The translations under genes and the position numbers were made by a program. Source: Exophiala sp. HKRS030 (Eukaryota > Ascomycota > Eurotiomycetes > Chaetothyriales > Herpotrichiellaceae). From it: a stretch of DNA of 64,000 nucleotides. Positions 55,743-64,000 of this stretch are shown here, piece after piece. The notes beneath the pieces are model-generated. The model ran no database searches. It had not been told where the DNA came from and saw only the letters and a program-made list of their open reading frames with translations. The stretch is taken from the NCBI GenBank assembly GCA_023897205.1, contig JAHWDD010000002.1, forward strand, positions 2,976,001 through 3,040,000, in the 5' to 3' direction. The stretch's first letter is position 1. Each line of letters begins with the position of its first letter.

Positions 55743-57709
55743 TTCTGCTGATCTGTGAGCGAGTGAGACAGATATGTCAACCCAGTAGTTAAGTAGAGGC
55801 TACGCTGTCAATCGCTATATCTTTCCAGAGAGAGACTGATACATATAGGGGTGCTGTTCTCATAGTTTAGAGTGGAGGTCTTGATAAAAGGTTTAGATAT
55901 GTGATCTGGGGAAGTTAATGCGGGGATGGAATACCGGTCTTGGATTGATCCTCCTCTGGACCTGTTCGCCTCGGAAGTCGGCTATGGGTGTCAATAGCGG
56001 GAGGGATGAGAACCTCACGTGCGGAGAAGATGTCTTGTGCAATACATGTCCCCGCAGTGTACTGTACATGATCGATGCCAGTTCTTGTGATCGAGTACGA
56101 AGCCTAGGTACTGGAGGTGACGCTTTACCAATGAGGTAGCACATGGGCAAAGGCTAGCTTTTTGTCTGACAAGGAGAAAGAACTGGCCCATATAAGTTCC
56201 CGAGAAGAGTCCTCGAGAGTGAAGGGGTTTTAGAAGCCCCTCTGCAGAACTTAAACGAGATTTCGCTGTTTGTTCAAATCTGAGGGGTTCGAATATAATG
56301 CTTAGGGTGACAGCTTGATGTCGGCAACATGGTTGCATAGAGGCGAGTCGAACTGACCTTGAAAGAACGGGTGGCTTAGAGGATGCGATGTCAGTTGACT
56401 CCCATAGCGTTATCAAATGATGTGCGCTGAAAAGCGTTGACCACAATCATATCGACCTTGCATCACACGAGGTAATGATGCAGTGTGTTGTTATGTCTGA
56501 TGCGTTGTATTGTTTGCCACCGGTATTGAGCTGTCGTATTCAAGGTTTGATGCTTGTCACGTTGTCATGGGTCAAGATCAGATCACCACCTCCTGCTCGT
56601 ACAGAGGTAGCTTAGAACAGAAGACCATTGCCTTCGCCTGCTTTTTACAAATTCCGGAGATACAATGGAGCCAGTAGGGGAGGCCAAGGTTTCGGACTGC
56701 AATGACCGACCCTCCAGCCGTTCTGAGTTCCAAGTCGCGTCTCGGTCACCAACTGCCGAAGAAATGACTTCTTCAAAGCAAACCACAAGGCTGGGGCATG
56801 CTTCGATCTCCTAACTCAGTATCGAAGGACACCGAAACATCAATACTTGTGAATACTCGCCTTGGTTCGACCAAACAAATTCAAAAGACGGTGACATTAC
56901 TGATAGTGTATTGGTGTTGACAGATCAACTGTGCTCCGTTACCCAGGACTTATATACGTTGGCCAAAGAACTCTTCTCGGCGGCGGAAATATCACCTCGT
57001 ATCCCATTGACATTGTGTCCACCGGCCTGAAGCTTGACTGACACCAGCCTTTGACATCTGAGATAACAATTAACCATGGCTGAGTATTGTGTCGAAATTG
57101 TAGTCAAGCATCCCTTTGGCAGAGAATCGGTCTCAGCCAGTCCAAGTAAAGTTGATAAGCCAGAGTACAGCACTTTGAGGGCCGAATTGAAGCAACGGGA
57201 GCCTGGGGCTGTCGATCATGAAGATCCCTTGATACATAGTAGGTAAAGGACTTGACCTTCACAAATTGAAGATAAGTCGAAGTACATAAGAAGAAATCTC
57301 TCCTCGATCCACCGTAGACAATCCGGAGTATACGGTCAAACACAATACCACATATGCAACTGCATTTTCCGCTTGCATTCTCGAGTTTCTTGGACTTCAC
57401 GCGTTCGAGTCTCGAATTCAATACTCTCTTTCACATCAACACATGTCTCTACAATGTCTAAGGTCGATGGCGCGATGTAATTCCTCATGAATTCTGTGAA
57501 ACTCCTAACCAAGGGAAGTGTTTATGCTACATGCCTCCGACCTTGTGTTCTTTGATAACAACAACAAAGTCAAGTTGATGTTGATTACAGCAACCATTAC
57601 GATGGCTGAAAATGCAGGTCTAGCATCCACACTCAGTGCCCATCGCTATGCAAAAGTGAAAAACACCCGCACCAAGTGCTATCAGTAACATCCTAAAGAA
57701 GCTCATCCT
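55743..57709. other. 2-kb intergenic stretch with two short unassigned frames
   Basis: Two ATG frames of about 50-56 aa on the + strand (56665-56814 and 57076-57246) are in good start context (TACAATGG, ACCATGG). They have no family and no clear introns linking them. A GTGTACTGTACATGAT word lies near 56058. The stretch may hold a decayed gene or nothing. Confidence 0.35.
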
Positions 57710-59236
57710 TCATCCTAGCTTTTTGAATTCAGTTTCAAAATCAGATCCTGCACCAAAGTCGTGTTCTTCCGTCAAAGTCGCCAATCCCGGATGATATGGC
57801 TCTTGCTGATAAGCTCCTGGCTGAGCGGGCTCATATGTGATGGTCCTTGCAACGTCCGGTCCCAATGTCATACCATCATCATAGTACCCGAAGTGGAAGT
57901 CTGAATCGCCTTGGCCAAGTCTAGGGTCCAGAATGTCGATCTGACTCGGTGCGGCAGGGCCTGGATATGATGTCAAGAGCTCGTGATGAGCAGTGTTCGG
58001 CATCCCGACGAGTCCCATGGCTGTTTGGTATTGCGGGAATGGGTCGACCATCTTGTGATATTTGAGGTCACTGACTTGGTCAGAGTAGGGCGCGGCTGTT
58101 GTCTGGTAGTAATCGCCTGACAGACCATAAGGCCCGACCATTATGGGTGCTGGTCCGTATGGGTTGCTATACTCATACCCAGATGGGTTCAGTGTTGGTA
58201 CAGCATGAGTGTAGTTGGGCATGTCATCAAAGGGGGTGGACGACGCGCTTCTCCTGGCAATGTGCCGACCTCGCTTGGAGCCCCTGTTGGAGCCTTCCCA
58301 TTCACCATCGCTATCGGTATCCTCATCACGCCTCGGTCGCTTTGCTGCCTTGTTCGGTGCGAACTTATAATTGGGATGTGCTGATTGGTGGTTGTCGCGC
58401 TCAAGAACAGCCAACCGCTCATACAAATCCCTGACTTCTTTGGGTTCCAGTGGCCAGCTCGCACCAGTCACTTGCGACACAACTTGGTGATTGTTCTCTT
58501 TACAGAACTGCTTGACTCGATCGGCATAAGCAGATCTGTATAGCATGAAGGAGTTCATTGGCCTTGAGATGTACCCTTTTTTTCTTTCTACCTCTGCCAT
58601 TCTCTCCTGCACCGATCGGTTCACCCACAGCGACATATCGCGAATTGGTGTTTTGTAGTCCTTTGTCAAGATGCTGAGCGGCTCTTCAATCACGGGTCCT
58701 CCTTTCTTGCTTGGCTTCTTCTTCAAGTTGCGCCGGGGTCGACTGATTGGTGACTCCGAGGCACGCGTGGAGTTCGTGATAGCGCTTGGGCTTGATGGAG
58801 TACCGAACGCTCGACTACTGCGGGTTTGGATGCCGGCTTCATGAATAGTGCGAGGGGGAGTATGCGCAGGCATGGATGTAATCATGGCCTATCAATGTCA
58901 GTACGAGTATTACAGCTGCATCTCTTTCAACTTACTCTTGGTGGAGTGTAGTAGATTGGAGCTTGTGCTGTGTGGTAAAGCGAAGGGTCGCCATATGGAT
59001 CCTATCAGAGTAAGTTGCTTTCTATATGTGCGGGGATCTGCCCTGGAATGAACGACAGCATGACTTACGAACGGCGATGCCGGCATAATCTCTGTCATGA
59101 TTGACCTGCCGTGCATAGGCGGCGTGAACTGCTCCGGGGCTGGAGCGATCACTGGGTTTCTTCGGTTATTGTCGCTTGAGTGGTAATGGCCGTCTGCCGA
59201 AGGAGGTGGTGAAGGTGGACGAGTGTTTTGGGTCAT
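57710..59236 (-). CDS. HMG-box (MATA_HMG) transcription factor
   Basis: Three exons (59236-59069, 59001-58936, 58888-57710) encode 470 aa. The Pro/Ser-rich N-terminus is followed by a basic segment (RPRRNLKKKPSKK), then the HMG box at about residues 185-255: YISRPMNSFMLYRSAYADRV, VVSQVTGASWPLEP and YERLAVLERDNHQSAHPNYKF. The RPMNSFMLYR start places it with the fungal MATA/Ste11-type HMG family rather than with the structural HMGB type. A Lys/Arg block (KRGRHIARR) follows, and the Tyr/Pro/Gly-rich C-terminus is probably an activation region. It is likely a nuclear regulator of mating or development, as family members are, but this is not the mating-type locus: no APN2, SLA2 or alpha-box gene is nearby. 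Confidence 0.91.
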
Positions 59237-61685
59237 TGATGCTGGTGGCTGTTGCTGAAGGCCAATGGAGGCTGGTGGCTTTACTGAATTTCGAAGCCTT
59301 TCTGACAGGCTGCGGGATTATCAAGAAGAGCCTGACCTGCTCCGTCGATTGTCGCAGCAGAGAAGAGGCCAGAAGCGTTTGTATGGTGACAGGAAGGACA
59401 CCGGTTGACCACTCTGGAGAGCTGAATGCTGTCTAAGACGTGCTTCTAGATTTGTATTCGGGTCAAAGAGCCCTGTGGTCTGATTCTGGCACTTGGTTTC
59501 GTTTGCGAGCTGTCGGATGCCGTTGCAATGGATTGCTTGACAATGAGATGATGCTTTATTATGATGGTTGTGCTTTGACGGAGGGGACAATTGATGAAAG
59601 AGCACTGTCGTTACTGAAGGCAATGAAGGTTCCAACCACCAGCTTTGCTATGGATCGTTGCAGGAACCCGGCGCAGGACGAGAGAGGATGCTGTACGTGC
59701 TAGGAGTCTTGTGTCGGTATGCTGCAGGATCTGCGAGACTCTGCTACTTGCGGTGAGTGGGATTGATGTTCCAGATCTGAAGCTGATGATGCTAGGTCTT
59801 GGTGGCTTTGTCTCAATTACCCGTGAGACGATGGCAAGCAATTTCAACCTTGATACTTTGGATGGGATGAGGATCTTTGTTGATGCAAGAAGAGCAGGAA
59901 AAGAAAGACTACAACAAGCCAACATATCAATCATTCATGAAGATCTCAGCCATGTCGCGTTCGGAGTGACACTGAACGCCTCAAGCAAGACTATCCGCAT
60001 GCGGCTACACCCAACATAAAGCCGGGTTTATCTCAGAGAAGTCTTTTGTTTCCGGACTGATGAAAGCAATCAACGTTTCCAAGACCGCCATGGCCTCCAG
60101 AGACCTGCAAAATCTGCAGATTGAACAGGCAGGCGGTAAGGTGGTATAGCGTACGTGGTAAGGCTCCCCTGTAGAGCTGCGGAGAGTGGATACCCCGTTC
60201 ATGATGAATCCCATGAGGCTGACACGTCATGAAAAGCCATGTGCCAGCCACAACTTTGGAACATGGCTACAAGCTCTGTCTGTGGAAGATATTTCGTTCA
60301 GGAAGAAGCAGGAAAAACAGGTTTCAACTCCAGAGTGGTGAAAGGGAGTATCTTTCGAGAGGGTATATTCGCGCCAGCGATCCAAACATCAGCGCTTGGA
60401 CCGCCAGCCACATTCCTTACGATCAGCGACGCATGCTTTCGGCGACTACAGCGCGGTCTCCATCCCAGAATCACTGTATCGAACCCTGTCGACATTGAAT
60501 CTGGACTGATCAGGATCTTGACCGGATGGATACGTACCAGGTGATGTTTTCATTTAATTGGCTACCACGAGTTCGTTGTGCGACGAACGACTCATATGAC
60601 AGCGGATGCTGGCATGATCGTCATGAAACCGACCGTTGGCGTTCATAATCTCCGAAAAAGCCGCATGTTGTTCTCCAAGGGTGACTTTCGCTTCAACACG
60701 ACTATTTGTGCTGATGGTACAACAGTTGGGAGTTGTTGACATTCTTGCATCCATCGTCATTGCATGGGCAGTCACTATGGAACCCAGAGCCGAGTATTCA
60801 CAGCTGTTTTTGAAAGCCGAGAAATTGCGGCTGCGAACGGCAGACGGCCCGCTACCGGCTAAACTTGACTTCATGAATTCGCCCAGAACTGTAGTCCGTC
60901 CCCAGCCGGCGTTGACTGCTGCTTCACGGCTGCTCTGAGGCCGGCGCGCTACGAGTATCCGACCACAGAATTCTCGAACGTGGCTGATGGAAGTTTTCCC
61001 ATCATTCGGATCGCTGTATATCTCCGGGCATTCGGGTTTGCTCAGTTTCATGAGTTTTCAAGATCCTCGTGTGGTGTTGAACCCTCCATGTAGTACTCGA
61101 GTATATCCCAGGCTTCATACACTGACATGGTTTGACGGGCAATGTTGACCAGCATTTTAAATGTTCTCAGACTACTGACTTCTCTTCGTAGGATTGTTTC
61201 CTTGCAACGTGACCGACATATTCCTGATGCATTCATGAGAGTGGCGTGGATCATGACCTGTTCATATTAATCCGTGAGTAATGATTAGAGGGACTAGAAA
61301 CACCGGGGTACCGGGTGTAGACAACGAAATGAATACGAGAAAACAGTAGAGGTCTATATAGGCTGAAAATTTAACTCAAATAGTGTTATTTCATCCTTCA
61401 AAATCAACAGTCCTGGGTTCTTGTAAACATTCGTCCCATCAAGCTGAACAAGAAGGGGGAGTTCTGGTGACAAGGCTGTGATAAAGGGTTACGAGGCTCC
61501 GCGAAATAGCGATGGTTGATTGGCGGAGCTCCGACGCGGTCGCGACCACATCGAGAACTCGTACTGTGCGTACCAGTATCTTTCCACGACATCAACCTCT
61601 TCGCCCACCATCTTTCGCCCTCCCTTGAGATACCCGTGACAGTTCGCCACAGAAAAGAGCGTTGGATTCTATGTAGACACTGATC
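59237..61685. other. 2.4-kb region with coding-like but unassigned frames
   Basis: No gene is called. On the + strand several frames look protein-like: 59645-60019 (124 aa, includes DGMRIFVDARRAGKERLQQA), an ATG-less run at about 59976-60147 containing KSFVSGLMKAINVSKTAMAS, and 60239-60544 (101 aa, includes SALGPPATFLTISDACFRRL). They are in different frames with no clean splice sites joining them. They could be remnants of one degraded gene, a poorly resolved multi-exon gene, or chance. Confidence 0.3.
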
Positions 61686-62558
61686 ATGTACGGCGACATA
61701 GGTACAAAACTCGTATGTGTACTCCAATGCCCCTCTCTGGATCTTTCAAAGGGCCTCGTCGTGATTCTACACCTGCACATGCACTTTGCAACCCACTCAC
61801 GATTCTCTCCCTCTCTATACATGGCTTCCTACTTTCTCTCTTGACACAGACTCTCACACAACTACCTCAAACAGGCCCAACACGCCAAACGCACCCTCAC
61901 CCTCCCCACGCTCCCACCCTACCAGACCGAACTCGTGCGAGGCTGCGTGCGCGAGACGCGCGACCTCGACCGAGACGTCACCCGCCTCCTCGAACCTTAC
62001 ACCACCACCGTCTCGACGGTCGACGAGGACGGCAACCCGACGTCGACTCAGCAATCGACCTTCAACCCTGTGGACCACCCGGAGACCGCTTGCGCTCTAT
62101 TGGTCGACCACCTCTCGATGCGGCGCAACAAGAGGTGTCTCCTCGCCTACCACCGCGTGCGGGCCGAGAAGCTGGAGTCCCTCGCTTGGGAGGGACGAGA
62201 CATTGACGAGCATCAGCAACAGCAGGACCCGATGAGGGCTGGTGGTGCGGGAGACCAAGGCGGAGGAGGAGGAGGAAGCTCGTCGCAACAAAATGCACTG
62301 AGTCCGGAAGAAGAATCTTACTTTCGAAAATACACCGACTTGTTGGCCCAGTACAAGGGTCAATGGACGGATGTCGACCTGACGGGGACTCTGGACCCGC
62401 CGAGGGATCTGTTCATCGACGTGCGGGTGCTCAAGGACGCCGGGGAGATCCAGACCGAGTACGGAGCGATCAATCTGACCAAGAACAGTCAGTTCTATGT
62501 CCGGCAGGCGGACGTGGAGAGGCTGATCGCCATGGGTTTCTTGCAGAGGCTGAGTTGA
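61686..62558 (+). CDS. psf1: GINS complex subunit Psf1 (DNA replication)
   Basis: A 27-base first exon (61686-61712, MYGDIGTKL) is joined across a 162-base intron (GTATGT...CAG) to 61875-62558, giving 236 aa. The start matches the conserved Psf1 N-terminus (MYGD.G.KL..HAKRT), so the tiny first exon is trusted. The A-domain (AQHAKRTLTLPTLPPYQTELVRGCVRETRDLDRDV; HLSMRRNKRCLLAYHRVRAEKLESLAWEG) is followed by a Gly/Gln-rich linker and the C-terminal B-domain ending YVRQADVERLIAMGFLQRLS. Psf1 is a subunit of the CMG helicase at replication forks. The Gly-rich linker is probably lineage-specific. Confidence 0.95.
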
Positions 62559-63038
62559 GATTTCTTGAAACATGAAGAACTACGGTCTGGCCATCTCTGC
62601 GAGGTGGACCAAAGCATCAGAAAAAAAGGGTCAATGTCGAATGATTGTGAAAAGGATGTATATATGAAATGAATCACGAGTAACGAGTAATACTATTACA
62701 GACACCGAACATGGATCAGAAGTTGGGATCTCCAGATCTTTTTTTTTGATTTGTATTACTACTGACTACCTGGGTACTTGGTACACAACTTATTGGCCTG
62801 TTCTTCTTCCTGCTGGGATCTTTTTCGAATGTCTCATCAAAGCTCGTAGTAAATCACTGGTTGTTTTTGTTGCTCTTTTTTTGTCTGGATCAAACAGTCG
62901 AGATGGAAATGTATTTCTGGCATCATATGATGGAGTTGGTTTGTTTCCATCGCCGTCGGACACAGGTTGCCCTTGTTGTTATCCGCAGATCAGGGTCACC
63001 AAGGCCGTGATACTTTTTCGACGGCGAGGATGCTGTGC
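62559..63038. other. convergent intergenic stretch
   Basis: 3' flanks of psf1 and the superoxide dismutase gene. T-rich tracts (GATCTTTTTTTTTGATTTG near 62735) are likely 3'-end signals. No gene seen. Confidence 0.4.
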
Positions 63039-63905
63039 TCAAAGCAGAGACATTACCCCAGCGACAACCACAGCCACGGCAAACCCAAACACCATACCCG
63101 GAGTGACAACATCCGCATCACCACCGTGTTGTGTGACGAGCGGAGGAGTGCTCGAGGTCGTCACATTCCCACCACTTCTACCGGAACCAGTACCTGTACT
63201 ATTATTATTTCCCGTAGTTACGTTTGTAGCCACTTGCTGTGTGAAGTTGCCACAATTCAATCTTGTCCCGTTTGCGGCGTGGATGACGACACTTCGGTTG
63301 CCGAAATAGGCCGGGGATTCGGGGTGCGTGGAGAGGTAGAGGTCGAGATAGGTGACTTGGAAGTTTTTTTCGGTTGCAGTGTCGTTGATGGGACCGTGTT
63401 TGCCGCTCAAGTCACCGCATTGGCATGTCGACGGCTCATAAGCGTCGCACGCTGGCGTCTCGCCGCGGTCGTAAGGGTCGAGGTGGCCTCCCGTGCCCGT
63501 GCAGTTGCCGTCTTTGGGGACAGGGTCGACGTGGATGTGGTATGCTGAACAAATATGATAAGTTGATGTGGTCAGTAAATGAAGTGACCCTAATAGACAA
63601 ACATAGACAAACAGTGGGTGAATGGGCGAGGACGGAAGGGAAAAAGCAATATTGTCATAGTACATACAGAATGGACCAATCGAAGCATCTGGGAAATCGA
63701 AAAAGTTGACGTTGAAGTTTACACCGGTGCCGTTGTCGCTGGACACGCCGGTGATCTGACCTTGTATCGGCTTGTCGACTTGGAGGATGGCCTGGAAGGT
63801 GGCTTTGATGGGATTGTTCTCGGTGATGGGTGCATTGTTCGAGTACTGAGCGAGGACCTGCAGAACAAAGAGCGTGAGGCAGTGAATGATTGTGAGCAGC
63901 TTCAT
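63039..63905 (-). CDS. cell-surface Cu-only superoxide dismutase, GPI-anchored
   Basis: Two exons (63905-63668 and 63544-63039) across a 123-base intron give 247 aa. A signal peptide (MKLLTIIHCLTLFVLQVLAQ) starts the protein and a hydrophobic C-terminal segment (VVTPGMVFGFAVAVVVAGVMSLL) follows a Ser/Thr/Asn-rich stalk, the layout of a GPI-anchored wall protein. Copper ligands are visible as YHIHVDP (two His), GTGGHLDP (bridging His) and SVVIHAANG (fourth His). The zinc-site His residues expected between GGHLDP and GDLSGKHG are absent, as in the Cu-only Sod4/Sod5 group. The disulfide Cys pair (NCTGTGG and RLNCGNF) is present. It removes extracellular superoxide, for example from host or competitor oxidative bursts. 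The intron carries stops in the relevant frame. Confidence 0.88.
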   Translation of the reverse strand: MKLLTIIHCLTLFVLQVLAQYSNNAPITENNPIKATFQAILQVDKPIQGQITGVSSDNGTGVNFNVNFFDFPDASIGPFCMYYDNIAFSLPSSPIHPLFVYVCLLGSLHLLTTSTYHICSAYHIHVDPVPKDGNCTGTGGHLDPYDRGETPACDAYEPSTCQCGDLSGKHGPINDTATEKNFQVTYLDLYLSTHPESPAYFGNRSVVIHAANGTRLNCGNFTQQVATNVTTGNNNSTGTGSGRSGGNVTTSSTPPLVTQHGGDADVVTPGMVFGFAVAVVVAGVMSLL

Positions 63906-64000
63906 CTTGTTGGTGTTATGATGGATCTCGATGCAGAGTGTGATAAAGTTCTTTGGGTCTTGAAATCGCTGATGATATGAGAGGGTGAATGGCTTGGTAG
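63906..64000. other. upstream edge of the superoxide dismutase gene
   Basis: 95 bases of leader or promoter before the window end. No other feature is visible. Confidence 0.4.

Noticed and set aside
57710..59236. HMG-box gene as the mating-type locus
   Set aside because: No alpha-box gene, APN2, SLA2 or COX13 neighbours, and the HMG box is of the general Ste11/MATA-family type.
53752..59236. A secondary-metabolite cluster around the BVMO and HMG factor
   Set aside because: No polyketide synthase, NRPS, terpene cyclase or prenyltransferase anywhere in the window.

Overview
This window is nuclear DNA from a filamentous ascomycete (Pezizomycotina). The evidence is short GT-AG introns of about 50-160 bases, two fungal Zn2Cys6 regulators, a fungal CYP504 cytochrome P450, a PDR-type ABC transporter, a Gpr1/Fun34/YaaH acetate permease and a GPI-type copper superoxide dismutase. 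A member of the Eurotiomycetes, for example a black-yeast relative, would fit, but I infer this from style rather than from a marker gene. I found no rRNA, tRNA, CRISPR array or transposase. There are 22 confident protein-coding genes, plus a few small or uncertain ones.

1-18 kb. A maltase-type alpha-glucosidase (GH13) is divergent from an aromatic-catabolism block on the + strand: fumarylacetoacetase, a CYP504 phenylacetate-hydroxylase-type P450, and homogentisate 1,2-dioxygenase. Together these take phenylacetate or hydroxyphenylacetates to homogentisate and on to fumarate and acetoacetate. The maleylacetoacetate isomerase step is missing from the window. A bHLH regulator with three CACGTG E-boxes in its own upstream region follows, then an acetate-permease-family membrane protein.

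18-36 kb. Two regulator/transporter pairs lie here, each divergently transcribed. The first is a Zn2Cys6 factor facing a PDR-type ABC transporter; the factor carries a one-base frameshift in its regulatory domain. The second is a Zn2Cys6 factor facing a DHA1-type MFS transporter; a 13-bp perfect hairpin with a CGG-N12-CCG core sits 83 bases upstream of that factor's start. Between the pairs are a peroxisome-type alpha/beta hydrolase ending in SKI and a small basic/Gly-rich ORF.

36-53 kb. Mostly housekeeping: alanine-glyoxylate aminotransferase with a long presequence-like extension, a basic/acidic nuclear-type protein, a type-B carboxylesterase, a glutathione S-transferase, a very GC-rich nucleoside hydrolase, a SURF4/Erv29 ER cargo receptor, and two fungus-type proteins of unknown function with N-terminal hydrophobic segments.

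53-64 kb. A Baeyer-Villiger-type flavin monooxygenase, an HMG-box (MATA_HMG) regulator, about 2.4 kb with coding-like but unassignable frames, the replication protein Psf1, and a secreted GPI-type Cu-only superoxide dismutase.

Intergenic DNA repeatedly carries TACTCCGTA/TACGGAGTA and GTACTGTAC-type words, including a perfect 16-bp palindrome at 51321-51336.
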